The notes: generated by a model from the sequence alone, not told the origin. A DNA stretch of 64,000 bases from Rhodopseudomonas pentothenatexigens (GCF_900218015.1 NZ_UFQQ01000021.1:1-64000); one strand, 5' to 3'; shown: positions 9,704 through 19,126, counted from the first letter of the stretch. Program-made: numbers and translations.

Positions 9704-10339
9704 ATGGAAACAGCGAAAGAACCCCCTGGCGACCCGCGCCGTGCCGCGATCCTGCAGGCGGCGTTCGACGTGTTCGTCGAGAACGGGTTCGAAGCGGCGA
9801 CTACCGCCGAGATCGTTCGGCGGGCGCGAGTGTCGAAGCGGACGCTGTACGAACTCTTCGCCAGCAAGCAGGAGATTCTGACCGCGCTGGTGCGCTACGG
9901 CAGCCAGAAGCTGCAGCCGTCGCCCGATCTGCCGGAGCCGCAGAGCCGGGAGCAGTTCCTCGCCGTGCTGGAGCAGTTCGGCCGCGCGTTTCTCCGCGAA
10001 TTGCTGCATCCCGAGCGTACCGCGATGTATCGCCTTGCGATCGCCGAAGCCGGACGGGGCGGCGCGCTGGTGGCGCGCGAGCTCGACGCCAACGGCCGCC
10101 AGCCGGTGATGCGGGCGGCGACGCAGTTCTTCGATCAGGCCGCCGCGCGCGGCATCATCCGCCGCGAGGAGATCGCGCTGCTGCTCAGCGTGTACTTCTC
10201 GGTGCTGATCGGATTCGCGCAGCTGCAGACACTGCTCGGCACCGAGCCGCCGCTGGACGCGGAGGCAATCGCGCAGCGGGCAGTGCTGGCGACGCGGGCA
10301 ACGGCGCGGATGATGCAGCCGGACAGCGCCGACCGCTAA
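9704..10339 (+). CDS. TetR/AcrR-family transcriptional regulator
   Basis: A 211-residue repressor-type protein. The helix-turn-helix domain spans about residues 12-58 (RRAAILQAAFDVFVENGFEA, then TAEIVRRARVSKRTLYELF). The C-terminal ligand domain has LREL.HPERTAMYRLAIAEAGRGG, the pattern of TetR proteins with an AefR/PsrA-like C-terminal domain. The gene is divergent from the fused CrtI-like oxidoreductase, with the operators at 9618-9670 between them. The inducing ligand is unknown; a hydrophobic substrate of the oxidoreductase is a reasonable guess. Confidence 0.9.
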   Translation: METAKEPPGDPRRAAILQAAFDVFVENGFEAATTAEIVRRARVSKRTLYELFASKQEILTALVRYGSQKLQPSPDLPEPQSREQFLAVLEQFGRAFLRELLHPERTAMYRLAIAEAGRGGALVARELDANGRQPVMRAATQFFDQAAARGIIRREEIALLLSVYFSVLIGFAQLQTLLGTEPPLDAEAIAQRAVLATRATARMMQPDSADR

Positions 10340-10354
10340 GGCCGATGCCGGCGA

Positions 10355-10729
10355 TTATGTCGCGTCTTCCAGATCGCGCTGCATCGCGACGCGGGCGGCT
10401 TCGCGATGCGCAGGGGTAATGTTGCTCGCGACCATCCGGATCGCGGTCGCCAGAATCGCGGCGTCGTCGGTGAAGCCGAGCACCGGCAGGATGTCGGGCG
10501 CAAAATCGAACGGCAGGATGAAATACGCGATCGCGCCGAGCAGCGCGATCTGCACGTGCCGCGGCGTCTGCCGGTCGAACGCGCAGTAATACGCCGCGAG
10601 GATGTCCTCGACGAACGGCAGCCTGACGGCGACGCTCTTGAGCTTGCGCCAGAACCGGTGCCGCACCTGTTCGGGATCCTGCGCCAGCTTGTCGGCCGGC
10701 TCGAATCCCACGCTGTAATCGCCTGTCAT
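10355..10729 (-). CDS. DUF1232 (YkvA-like) protein
   Basis: A 124-residue protein with the DUF1232 core VEDILAAYYCAFDRQTP then ALLGAIAYFILPFDFAPDIL and LGFTDDAAILATAIR. The core contains a re-entrant or single hydrophobic stretch with the hallmark PxDxxPD pattern. Function is unknown in the family. The ATG at 10727-10729 (MTGDYS) is chosen because GGAG lies eight bases upstream; the only earlier option is a GTG with no such site. It converges with the TetR gene, the two stops being 15 bases apart. Confidence 0.8.
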   Translation of the reverse strand: MTGDYSVGFEPADKLAQDPEQVRHRFWRKLKSVAVRLPFVEDILAAYYCAFDRQTPRHVQIALLGAIAYFILPFDFAPDILPVLGFTDDAAILATAIRMVASNITPAHREAARVAMQRDLEDAT

Positions 10730-10812
10730 CGCACCCACTCCAGCGAACCGCGACACGGTTCATCAACCTTGTCAGATCTGGGAATTTGCCGCTCCGCCCG
10801 CAAGGCCTCGCG

Positions 10813-11127
10813 TCATGCTGCGCGGAACGGCCGCGCGATCGCGTCGATCGCCTTTGCCAGGGCGATGTCGCGGGCCGTCACGCCGCCGGCGTCATGCGTC
10901 GTCAGCACGACGTCGACGGTTTTGTAGACGTTGCGCCAATCCGGGTGGTGATCCGCCTTCTCGGCGGCGAGCGCGACCCGGGTCATGAACCCGAACGCCT
11001 CACTGAAATCCTTGAACACGAAGCTGCGGCCGATCGCCGCTCGATCGGAAATCTCGCTCCACCCCGGAAGGTTCTGCAATGCGTCTTGACGCTCCGTCGC
11101 CGACAGCAGTTCCACCATGGCTCTCAT
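10813..11127 (-). CDS. phhB: 4a-hydroxytetrahydrobiopterin dehydratase
   Basis: A 104-residue pterin-4a-carbinolamine dehydratase that regenerates pterin cofactor after aromatic amino-acid hydroxylation; in bacteria it also has links to molybdopterin metabolism. The active-site block ADHHPDW is present, followed by [19 protein letters not shown] and DIALAKAID. Length is typical. Two ATGs are possible, at 11127 (MRAMVELL) and 11118 (MVELL); the first has AGGA five bases upstream. No phenylalanine hydroxylase gene is in the window. Confidence 0.9.
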   Translation of the reverse strand: MRAMVELLSATERQDALQNLPGWSEISDRAAIGRSFVFKDFSEAFGFMTRVALAAEKADHHPDWRNVYKTVDVVLTTHDAGGVTARDIALAKAIDAIARPFRAA

Positions 11128-11287
11128 CCTATTCCTGGTTCCCGAAGTTCGCCTGCTGCAGCGGAGCGCGATCCGATGACCATAATGCGGCCAAACCGCC
11201 GCGCTAGCCATCAGGCTGACGCCCGGCTCGCGGGTGGAACTGCACAGCGCCGGCCGAACGGCTACACTGGATGGGTCCCGATCGCCG

Positions 11288-12733
11288 ATGAGCAGCACCC
11301 GGCTATTGTCCCGATCGATGGACGGACCCGAGCCGGGGGAGCCATTGCTGCAATCAGTTCCACGTCCGTCGCGGCGCAGGACGACGCTGATCCTGCTCGC
11401 GACCATCCTGGCGCTGATGGGCGCCGCCAGCGCCGGCTATTACTTCGCGATGCGCCCGGTCACCCTGAAGATCGCGGTCGGGCCGCAGGCCGGCGACGAC
11501 TACAAGCTGATCCAGGCGCTGGCCCAGGTGTTCGCGCGCGAGCGCAACGCCGTGCGGCTGCGGCCGGTGGTGACCGATGGCCCTGCCGCCAGCGCTGTCG
11601 CGCTGAAATCCGGAACGGTCGACCTCGCGGTGATCCGCGGCGACCTGCCGGTGCCGAAAGCCGCGCAGTCGGTGGCGGTGCTGCACAAGAACGTCGCGGT
11701 GCTGTGGGCGCCCGGCAATCCGGACACCAAGGGCAAGCGCAAGGCCCGCAAGACCCCCGGCATTGCCGGGATCACCGATCTGGCCGGCAAGCGCGTCGGC
11801 GTGGTCGGACGCACCGAGGCCAATGCCGGCCTGCTCAATGTGATCCTGCAGCAGTACGGCGTCGATCCGGCCAAGGTGCAGACGTCGGCCGTACCCGTGG
11901 CCGAGGTGGCGGAGGCGGTCCGCAACGGCAAGGTCGATGCGCTGCTCGCCGCGGGACCACTGAACAGCAAGATCATCGGCGAGGCGCTGGCGGCGACCGC
12001 CCATACCGGCCGCGAACCGGTGTTCCTGGCGATCGAATCCGCCGAGGCGCTGGCCGCCAACCATCCGTCCTACGAGGCGGCCTCGATCCCGGCCGGCGCG
12101 TTCGGCGGCGCCCCGGTGCGGCCGGACACCGATATCAAGACCGTCAGCTTCTCGCACTACATCGTCGCCCGCGAAGGCGCCTCCGATACCACGATCGCAG
12201 CTTTCACCGAGCAGTTGTTCACGGCCCGCCAGATCGTGATGGCGGAAGTGCCGCTGGCCGCCAAGATCGAAACCCCGGACACCGACAAGGACGCCGTGAT
12301 TCCGGTGCAGCCGGGCGCCGCCGCCTATGTGGACGGCGAGGAGCGGAGCTTTCTCGATCGCTACAGCGACCTGATCTGGTTCTCGCTGATGGGGTTGTCG
12401 CTGATGGGCTCGGCCGGCGCCTGGTTCGCCAGCTATCTGCGCAAGGACGAGCGCAACAGCACCGCGTCGCAGCGTCAGCGGCTGCTCGACATGCTGGCGA
12501 CGGCGCGGCGTTGTAGCTCGAGCGAAGACCTCGACGCGATGCAGACCGAGGCCGACGCGATCCTGCGCGACACCCTCAACGCCTATGAGAACGGCGTGAT
12601 CGACAGCGCGGCGCTGACCGCCTTCAGCATCGCGCTGGAGCAGTTCCACAATGCCGTCGCCGACCGCAAGCTGCTGCTGGCCGAGACCTCGCCGCTGCCG
12701 CCGGTGCGCGGTGTCCGGCCGCAGGCGGTGTAG
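11288..12733 (+). CDS. TAXI-family TRAP transporter solute-binding protein, membrane anchored
   Basis: A 481-residue protein. A transmembrane anchor ([20 protein letters not shown]) is near residue 20, then a periplasmic binding domain of the TAXI type ([57 protein letters not shown]). A second transmembrane helix ([20 protein letters not shown]) lies near residue 370 and is followed by a charged C-terminal domain of about 90 residues. Standard TAXI proteins are soluble, around 320 residues, and sit beside a fused TRAP permease; no permease is nearby. It may act as a sensor rather than an importer. The start is uncertain between 11288 and 11318. It converges with the PepSY gene, stops three bases apart. 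Confidence 0.75.
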   Translation: MSSTRLLSRSMDGPEPGEPLLQSVPRPSRRRTTLILLATILALMGAASAGYYFAMRPVTLKIAVGPQAGDDYKLIQALAQVFARERNAVRLRPVVTDGPAASAVALKSGTVDLAVIRGDLPVPKAAQSVAVLHKNVAVLWAPGNPDTKGKRKARKTPGIAGITDLAGKRVGVVGRTEANAGLLNVILQQYGVDPAKVQTSAVPVAEVAEAVRNGKVDALLAAGPLNSKIIGEALAATAHTGREPVFLAIESAEALAANHPSYEAASIPAGAFGGAPVRPDTDIKTVSFSHYIVAREGASDTTIAAFTEQLFTARQIVMAEVPLAAKIETPDTDKDAVIPVQPGAAAYVDGEERSFLDRYSDLIWFSLMGLSLMGSAGAWFASYLRKDERNSTASQRQRLLDMLATARRCSSSEDLDAMQTEADAILRDTLNAYENGVIDSAALTAFSIALEQFHNAVADRKLLLAETSPLPPVRGVRPQAV

Positions 12734-12736
12734 CGC

Positions 12737-14182
12737 TCAGCGCACCAGCCGCCGCCAGCCGATCACCACGCCGCTGACCGAAATCACCAGCCCGGCGAGC
12801 GACAGCCCGATCACCACCAGATCCCACGCCGGCCGGTAGGCCAGCAGCACCGGGAAATCAAAGCTGTGCAGCGCATTGAACAGCCAGCGATAGTTGCGGG
12901 CGCTGCTGTTGCTCCGTCCGATCAGTTCGCCGGTGGCGGGATCGATGTGCAGCCAGGTGCGCGCCGGATCGTCGAACCCGACCCGCAGCACCGGCAGCAC
13001 GCGCTGGCGATGGTGCTGGTACCAGTAGGCATCGTAGTGATCGAGACGCTGCTGCAGCACCATCTTGGCGTCCGGGAGCAGCCGCGCCGCGGCCATCACA
13101 ATCGCCTCCTGGGGCAGCCGCTTGGGCGTGCCGTCCTCGGGATCGGCGAGCGTCTGCCGGCCGTCGCGATGCCCGAGCAGCATCAGCGGCGAACCGCCGA
13201 TCCAGACGAAGCGAGCTTCGACGACACCCGGTATCCCGATCGCCGGCAGCCTGCCCGCGATCGTCGGAGCATCGTGGCCGGCGTAGCGCTGCAGCATGTC
13301 GCGGCTCTCGCCGCCGCGGGCGAAGGTGCCACCCGGATTGAGCGACAGCCAGCCGGAAAACATCCAGGTCAGCACCACCACGCCGCCGACCAGGCCGGCG
13401 ATGTGGTGCCACGCCATCCAGCCGCGATACGGCGTGATCCGGCCCGACGCGTAGCGCCGCCGCAAGCCGGCGCGCAGCAGGCCAATCCAGATGCCGCTCA
13501 CGGCGACGATCATCAGCACGCCCGAGACCCACAGCACCACCTGCCGCCATAGCGGCCCGTCCTGCCGCAGCACCGTGAAGTAGATCCAGTGCGGGATCGC
13601 GCCGAGCCAGTTCCAGATCCGCTCGCCCCGCGTGGTGTCGAGCACGATCTCGCCGCCGCGCGATCCGACATAGAGTTCGGTCCCGGCGGCATCGCCGAGA
13701 CCGATCCGATACAGCGGCCTGAACGGATCGTAGCGCGAGGTCACGCTCCATTGGTCGCGATCGACCGTCTCGATCAGCCGTGGCGCGGCTGCCGCCGGAT
13801 GATGTCGCGTCACCGCGAGCGCCTGGCCTGCGCTGATCTCGTCGATCGCACGGCCATCGACCGCCGAGATGGTGTGGCGCCGGCTGCTCCAGTCGAGCAG
13901 CCGGTACACCGGCTCGTCGTTCAGCATCACCAGCCGCAGCTCGCGCGGATAGTGCTTCATGCCGGCCGCCTGCATGGCGTGGTCGGGCGACAGCGCGACG
14001 CTCTGCCAGGCGAGGTCTGGCAACGCCGCCCAGCGTTCTTGTTTGTCGAGATGCGGAAACGCGACGTACATCATCACCACGCCGGAGACGAACCACATCG
14101 CGAACAGCAGACACCCGGCGATGCCGAGCCAGCGGTGGCCGAGATACAGCCACCGCTTCGCGCGCCTGACGACGCTTCGCAT
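12737..14182 (-). CDS. PepSY-associated transmembrane protein, probable ferric/corrinoid reductase type
   Basis: A 481-residue inner-membrane protein with the PepSY_TM layout: one helix at about 17-40 (WLGIAGCLLFAMWFVSGVVM), a periplasmic PepSY domain, two further helices at about 215-240 and 265-290, a second PepSY region and a last helix at the C-terminus (LVVIGLSLAGLVISVSG). The paired histidines in LGHRWLGIAG and MAWHHIAGL are typical of heme-binding family members that work with siderophore receptors. It starts four bases after the TonB receptor stop, so it is in the riboswitch-controlled operon. Reduction of an imported metal or corrinoid complex is a plausible job, not shown. Confidence 0.8.
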   Translation of the reverse strand: MRSVVRRAKRWLYLGHRWLGIAGCLLFAMWFVSGVVMMYVAFPHLDKQERWAALPDLAWQSVALSPDHAMQAAGMKHYPRELRLVMLNDEPVYRLLDWSSRRHTISAVDGRAIDEISAGQALAVTRHHPAAAAPRLIETVDRDQWSVTSRYDPFRPLYRIGLGDAAGTELYVGSRGGEIVLDTTRGERIWNWLGAIPHWIYFTVLRQDGPLWRQVVLWVSGVLMIVAVSGIWIGLLRAGLRRRYASGRITPYRGWMAWHHIAGLVGGVVVLTWMFSGWLSLNPGGTFARGGESRDMLQRYAGHDAPTIAGRLPAIGIPGVVEARFVWIGGSPLMLLGHRDGRQTLADPEDGTPKRLPQEAIVMAAARLLPDAKMVLQQRLDHYDAYWYQHHRQRVLPVLRVGFDDPARTWLHIDPATGELIGRSNSSARNYRWLFNALHSFDFPVLLAYRPAWDLVVIGLSLAGLVISVSGVVIGWRRLVR

Positions 14183-14186
14183 CGCT

Positions 14187-16466
14187 CTAGAACTTCACAT
14201 TGTAGGACAGTTCCGCGGTGCGCGGCATGCCGAGGATCCACTGCGACGTGCCGCCGGAGGTCGCGTAGACGGTGTCGAACAGATTGTAGACCCGCAGCGC
14301 GAAGGTCTGCCGGCTGTCCGGCTTCCACATCATTCCGGCATTCACCACATTGTAGGCCGGCCGCACCAAGGTGTTGGCGTTGTCGGCCCAGGTGTCGCCG
14401 ACGAGCTGCACGCCGGCATTGGCCGACCAGCCCGGCGCGAACGCCCAGGTCGCCCAGATGTTGCTGACCACCTGTGGCACGTTGGCCGGAACATTGCCGG
14501 CGTAGTTCACCACCTGGCCGCCGACTACCTGGGTGAAGTCGTCGTACTTCGCCCGCAGCCACGCGACGTTAGCGTCGAGCCGGATCGTCTCGGTGACCTT
14601 GAGGCCGGCCGAGGCCTCGATGCCGCGCGAGGATTGCTGGCCGATCTGCAGCGGGTTGGTGTTGGCGGGATTCTGCGGATCGCGCGCCAGCAGGTTGTTC
14701 TTGACGATCTGATACGCCGACAGCGTCCATTCGGCGCGGCCGCCGGCGAGCTGCTGCTTGATGCCGACCTCGACCTGTTTGCCGGTCGAGAGCGCGAAGT
14801 CGCGGTTGACGCCGGTCATGGTGATCAGATTGGTGACCGGATCGACCGCGGTCGCATACTGGCCGTACAGCGACAGATCCGGGATCGGATTGTACACCAC
14901 GCCGACCCGCCAGCTCGGCGCCGAATAGGTCTTCTCGAAACTGTTCGCCGGAGTGAGGAAGTCGGTGCGTTCGACGGTCGGGTGATCGGAGCGGACGCCG
15001 CCGATCACCGACAGCTGATCGGTCAGGCTGAGGCGGTTCTCGGCGAACAGACCGTATTGCGTCGTCTTGGTGTGGAAGCTCGGCCGGGTCGAGCTGACCC
15101 ACAGGAAGTTGCCCGGATCGAAATTGTAGGGATTGACCGACGAACTGCCGGAATAGGGCGAGTTGTTGGTGTGGGTGAAGGCGATGCGGTTGACGTCGAA
15201 GCCGGCGACGAACTGGTTGGCCAGGCCGAACAGATGGCCCTTGAAGGTGGTGTCGAAGCGATTGCCGACCTGCTCCTGGTCGTGGAAGATCTCGATATAG
15301 GAGCTGCGGTTGATGTTCCCGGTGGTCGGGCTGAAGGCGTAGCTCTCGACGTCCTTCCAGTGGCGGTGGCTGCTGAGATAATAGGTGACGTTCTTGACCG
15401 AGACGCCTTCGGCGACGTCCCACTCGGTCTTGAACTGGGTCCAGTTGTCGCGATAGCGGATGCTGGAGTCGCCCACATTGTAGTTCTTGAACCGCAGAGA
15501 CTCGTCGATCCCGCCGTTCACCAGCGGCGTGCCGAAATAACGCGACGGGCTGCGGTCGGCATAATCTTCGCTCAGCGTGAAGGCGAGATTGTCGGCGGCC
15601 TGCACCCGCACCGAGCCTGACACTGCGACGTTCGACATCGTATCGCGATCGACCCAGCCGTCCGACATGTTGCCGATCGCTGCCAGCCGATAGGTCACGT
15701 TTGGATTGATCGGGCCGCCCGAGTCGACGGCGAGGCGCCGCAGCAGGTTGGTATCGAGCGAGATCTCAGCCTCGTTGCGCTGCACGTCGAGCGGCTTCTT
15801 CGAGATCACGTTGACCGCGCCGCCGATCGCGCCTTCGCCGTACATCACCGAGGCCGGGCCGCGCAGCACTTCGATGCGCTGTGCCGTCCAGGTGTCGAAC
15901 GGGAACGTCATCGTGCCCGAGCCGACATACATCCGGGTGCCGTCGTACAGCGACATCACGGTGCCGTTGCCGGTGAAGCCGCGGGTGGCGAAGGACAGGC
16001 CGCCATTGCCCGGCGCCGGGCTGGCGGTGAAGCCGGTGGCGTTCTGCGTCACCGCGTCGATTACGTTGTGCTGGCCACGCTCGGCGATGGTCTCGGCGCG
16101 AATCACTTCGACGCTGGCCGGTGTCTGCAGCGGCGTCAGACCGAGCCGGCTGCCGGTCGACGACGGCGTGCCGAGGTTGAAGGTGGGGGCAGTCGCCGCA
16201 CGGGTTGTGGCGGCTTCAGCCGGTGCGGGAGCGGGCGCCGCGGCGGGACGCGCGGCGGCGCGGCGCTGGCGCGACGATCCGGCATTGGCGGTCGCTCGTG
16301 GCTTGGCCGGCCGCGCGGTCTGGCCCTCGACCACGATCGGGTCGAGACCGCGCGGATTCGCCGAGGCGGTTTGGGCCAGGCCGTCGACCGGCCAGAGCAG
16401 CGGAACGAGGGCGACAGAGGACAGCAGGCGACGATTGCGCCCGAAAGGCAGAACGGCGGAAGTCAT
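14187..16466 (-). CDS. TonB-dependent outer-membrane receptor
   Basis: A 759-residue receptor. A signal peptide is followed by an Ala/Pro-rich linker (to about residue 100), a plug domain (TPASVEVIRAETIAERGQ through IEVLRGPASVMYGEGAIGG and AVNVISKKPL) and a 22-strand-type barrel ending SYNVKF with the C-terminal Phe of outer-membrane proteins. By similarity it looks like siderophore receptors, yet its leader is a cobalamin riboswitch, which points to a corrinoid or a metal whose uptake responds to B12. A Zur-like palindrome lies further upstream. It is followed after four bases by the PepSY protein gene. Confidence 0.88.
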   Translation of the reverse strand: MTSAVLPFGRNRRLLSSVALVPLLWPVDGLAQTASANPRGLDPIVVEGQTARPAKPRATANAGSSRQRRAAARPAAAPAPAPAEAATTRAATAPTFNLGTPSSTGSRLGLTPLQTPASVEVIRAETIAERGQHNVIDAVTQNATGFTASPAPGNGGLSFATRGFTGNGTVMSLYDGTRMYVGSGTMTFPFDTWTAQRIEVLRGPASVMYGEGAIGGAVNVISKKPLDVQRNEAEISLDTNLLRRLAVDSGGPINPNVTYRLAAIGNMSDGWVDRDTMSNVAVSGSVRVQAADNLAFTLSEDYADRSPSRYFGTPLVNGGIDESLRFKNYNVGDSSIRYRDNWTQFKTEWDVAEGVSVKNVTYYLSSHRHWKDVESYAFSPTTGNINRSSYIEIFHDQEQVGNRFDTTFKGHLFGLANQFVAGFDVNRIAFTHTNNSPYSGSSSVNPYNFDPGNFLWVSSTRPSFHTKTTQYGLFAENRLSLTDQLSVIGGVRSDHPTVERTDFLTPANSFEKTYSAPSWRVGVVYNPIPDLSLYGQYATAVDPVTNLITMTGVNRDFALSTGKQVEVGIKQQLAGGRAEWTLSAYQIVKNNLLARDPQNPANTNPLQIGQQSSRGIEASAGLKVTETIRLDANVAWLRAKYDDFTQVVGGQVVNYAGNVPANVPQVVSNIWATWAFAPGWSANAGVQLVGDTWADNANTLVRPAYNVVNAGMMWKPDSRQTFALRVYNLFDTVYATSGGTSQWILGMPRTAELSYNVKF

Positions 16467-16574
16467 TTTCTTGGCTCGCGGCTAACGTGGCACGTCACCG
16501 CGAAACAGGTCGGCCGCAGCCTTCTCACGGCTACGGTTCGACACGCACCAGGACACCCCGCCCGATGTGCTCGC

Positions 16575-16765
16575 GTGTGACCACGACTGACGGCAGGTCT
16601 CCTGGCTCGCGGGTCGCTGCCATTCGCCGCCTTCCCAGGACCAGAGCCCAGTGGCGCGTGGCGAATGGCTCGCCGCTCACAGTTGCGGGGGCAGCTGCGG
16701 AATGAAGTCCGAAGACCACCACCGCATTCCCTATTGATCCCTTGCGGGAACCGTCGCTGTTCACG
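16575..16765 (-). promoter_or_regulatory. Cobalamin (B12) riboswitch
   Basis: Read on the minus strand, the leader has the conserved blocks of the class: GGGAATGCGGTG, then AGCTGCCCCCGCAACTGTGA at about 16693-16674, CACTGGG and GGGAAGGC in the middle, and the B12 box AGCCAGGAGACCTGCC at 16607-16592. Arms that could form the closing helix lie outside these blocks. It ends about 110 bases before the receptor start at 16466. Adenosyl- or hydroxocobalamin binding would be expected to repress the receptor-PepSY operon. The exact ends are approximate. Confidence 0.95.
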
Positions 16766-16868
16766 GTATGGGTCATAAGGCGGCTCTGTCAACGCAAGGC
16801 CGGCCATGATCGCCGTCGCGACAGCATTTGGCGGCGAAAGCATGTTGTTCGGTCCCCAATAGATGTGC

Positions 16869-16882
16869 AACGTTATAACGTT
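16869..16882. promoter_or_regulatory. Zur-like palindromic operator
   Basis: AACGTTATAACGTT is a perfect 14-base palindrome with near-symmetric flanks (G at 16867, C at 16884). Its GTTATAAC core matches proteobacterial Zur sites. On the minus strand it overlaps a possible -10 TATAAC about 100 bases before the riboswitch, so repression of the receptor operon by zinc-loaded Zur is plausible. The typA start is 313 bases away on the other side. Confidence 0.45.
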
Positions 16883-16986
16883 ACATATACCCCATCAAGC
16901 AACCAAGGATGGTCGCGTGCGGCCGACCACCACCGGCGGCAGACGTCACCGGGCTCAACGACCCGACGAGATCGGCACCGCCGTCA

Positions 16987-17014
16987 TTGTTATTTCGCGA
17001 TTTCTGCGTATATT
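16987..17014 (+). promoter_or_regulatory. Candidate promoter upstream of typA
   Basis: TTGTTA at 16987-16992 and TATATT at 17009-17014 are 16 bases apart on the plus strand. A start would fall near 17020, some 175 bases before typA and just ahead of the terminator-like hairpin at 17035. Confidence 0.35.
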
Positions 17015-17034
17015 GCGTCGCAACGCGTGCTGGT

Positions 17035-17065
17035 GCCCGGTCCTGTTCGGCCGGGCCTGTTTTTT
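17035..17065 (+). terminator. Rho-independent terminator in the typA leader
   Basis: GCCCGGTC (17035-17042) pairs with GGCCGGGC (17049-17056), with one G-U pair and loop CTGTTC, followed by CTGTTTTTT (T run 17060-17065). No plus-strand gene lies upstream within the leader, so it would end a roughly 45-nucleotide transcript or act as an attenuator for typA. Confidence 0.6.
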
Positions 17066-17194
17066 GCGATTTCAGATTGCGATTGCCCGGCGCGTTTCAG
17101 ACATAGGCTGGCTGCGGCGCGCCCTTCGGCGCATCCCGCGGTGTGCCTGTGATCTCGCTGATCAGGCAACGCCCGCAGGACCGACAGAAGAGCC

Positions 17195-19018
17195 ATGACC
17201 CTCCGTAACATCGCCATTATCGCCCACGTCGACCACGGCAAGACCACTCTTGTCGACAAGCTGCTGCAGCAGTCCGGCACCTATCGCGACAACCAGCGCC
17301 AGGTCGAACGGGCGATGGACTCCAACGATCTCGAACGCGAGCGCGGCATCACCATTCTGGCCAAGTGCACCTCGGTGGTCTGGGGCGACACCCACATCAA
17401 CATCGTCGACACCCCCGGCCACGCCGATTTCGGCGGCGAGGTCGAGCGCATCCTGTCGATGGTCGACGGCGTGATCGTGCTGGTCGACGCCGCCGAAGGC
17501 CCGATGCCGCAGACCAAGTTCGTGGTCGGCAAGGCGCTGAAGCTCGGCCTCAAGCCGATCGTCGCGATCAACAAGGTCGACCGCTCCGACGCCCGCGTCA
17601 CCGAAGTCGTCAACGAGGTGTTCGACCTGTTCGCGGCGCTCGACGCCACCGACGAGCAGCTCGACTTCCCGATCCTGTACGGCTCCGGCAAGAACGGCTG
17701 GATGTCCGACAAGCCGGACGGTGACCACAGCGAAGGCATGAAGCCGCTGTTCGAGCTGGTGCTCAAGCACGTCCATCCGCCGGTGGTGGAAGAAGGCCCG
17801 TTCCGGCTGCTCGGCACCATCCTGGAAGCCAATCCCTATCTCGGCCGCATCATCACCGGCCGGATCGCCTCCGGCACCGTCAAGCCGAACCAGGCCGTCA
17901 AGGTGCTGTCGCGCGAAGGCAAGCTGGTCGAGCAGGGCCGCATCACCAAGATCCTGGCGTTCCGCGGCCTCGAGCGCGTGCCGCTCGACGTCGCCGAAGC
18001 CGGTGACATCGTGGCGATCGCCGGCCTGACCAAGGGCACCGTCGCCGACACCTTCTGCGATCCGTCGGTCGAAGCGCCGCTGCAGGCGCAGCCGATCGAT
18101 CCGCCGACCGTGTCGATGTCGTTCATCGTCAACAACTCGCCGCTCGCCGGCACCGAAGGCGACAAGGTGACGAGCCGCCTGATCCGCGATCGCCTGCTGC
18201 GCGAGGCCGAGGGCAACGTCGCGCTGCGCGTGGTCGAATCCGCCGAGAAGGACGCGATGGAAGTGTCGGGCCGCGGCGAATTGCAGCTCGCGATCCTGAT
18301 CGAAACCATGCGCCGCGAAGGCTTCGAGCTGTCGGTGTCGCGGCCCCGCGTGGTGCTGACCAAGGACGACAACGGCCAGCTCCTGGAGCCGGTCGAGGAA
18401 GTCGTGATCGACGTCGACGAGGAGTTCTCCGGCGTCGTCGTGCAGAAGATGAGCGAACGCAAGGCCGAGATGATCGAGATGCGGCCCTCGGGCGGCAATC
18501 GTCTGCGTCTGGTGTTCTACGCGCCGACCCGCGGCCTGATCGGTTACCAGGGCGAACTGATGACCGACACCAAGGGCACCGCGATCATGAACCGGCTGTT
18601 CCACGACTACCTGCCGTATCGCGGCGAGATCCAGGGCCGCCGCAACGGCGTGCTGATCTCCAACGATCAGGGCGAGGCTGTCGCCTACGCGATGTTCAAG
18701 CTGGAAGATCGCGGCCCGATGATGATCGAGCCGGGCTGGAAGGTCTACAAGGGCATGATCGTCGGCGAGCACACCCGCGACAACGATCTCGAGATCAATG
18801 TCCTCAAGGGCAAGCAGCTCACCAACATCCGCACCACCTCGAAGGACGAAGCGGTGCGGCTGACGCCGCCGATCCGGATGACGCTGGAAAAGGCGCTCGC
18901 CTATATCGAGGACGACGAGCTGGTCGAAATCACCCCGAAGTCGATCCGGCTGCGCAAGCGCCTGCTCGACCCCAACGAGCGCAAGCGCGCCGAAAAGAGC
19001 AAGCAGGCGGTCGCCTGA
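17195..19018 (+). CDS. typA: Ribosome-associated GTPase TypA/BipA
   Basis: Translational GTPase that assists 50S assembly and stress or low-temperature growth. It is 607 residues, the same length as E. coli BipA. G motifs are HVDHGKTT (about residue 10), RGITI, DTPGHAD and NKVD. EF-G-like domains follow, then the BipA-specific C-terminal part (YAPTRGLIGYQGEL, RRNGVLISNDQGEAVAYAMF, TRDNDLEINVLKGKQLTNIR). The ATG at 17195 begins MTLRNIAIIAHVDHGKTT. It is a single gene with a long leader containing a terminator-like hairpin, so leader-level control is possible. Confidence 0.97.
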   Translation: MTLRNIAIIAHVDHGKTTLVDKLLQQSGTYRDNQRQVERAMDSNDLERERGITILAKCTSVVWGDTHINIVDTPGHADFGGEVERILSMVDGVIVLVDAAEGPMPQTKFVVGKALKLGLKPIVAINKVDRSDARVTEVVNEVFDLFAALDATDEQLDFPILYGSGKNGWMSDKPDGDHSEGMKPLFELVLKHVHPPVVEEGPFRLLGTILEANPYLGRIITGRIASGTVKPNQAVKVLSREGKLVEQGRITKILAFRGLERVPLDVAEAGDIVAIAGLTKGTVADTFCDPSVEAPLQAQPIDPPTVSMSFIVNNSPLAGTEGDKVTSRLIRDRLLREAEGNVALRVVESAEKDAMEVSGRGELQLAILIETMRREGFELSVSRPRVVLTKDDNGQLLEPVEEVVIDVDEEFSGVVVQKMSERKAEMIEMRPSGGNRLRLVFYAPTRGLIGYQGELMTDTKGTAIMNRLFHDYLPYRGEIQGRRNGVLISNDQGEAVAYAMFKLEDRGPMMIEPGWKVYKGMIVGEHTRDNDLEINVLKGKQLTNIRTTSKDEAVRLTPPIRMTLEKALAYIEDDELVEITPKSIRLRKRLLDPNERKRAEKSKQAVA

Positions 19019-19126
19019 TCGCCCTGGCCACAACTGCCCATTCCCGATGCCCGGCCCTCGTGCCGGGCATCGTCGTTTCGGGGCGTCTGACATCGAACCG
19101 CCGTCAGCCCCATGGTAGGGTCGCCC

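Noticed and set aside
17162-19093. 643-codon minus-strand open frame opposite typA
   Set aside because: Mirror of typA with His/Asp/Arg-rich text; no start signal or homology pattern. TypA itself is complete.
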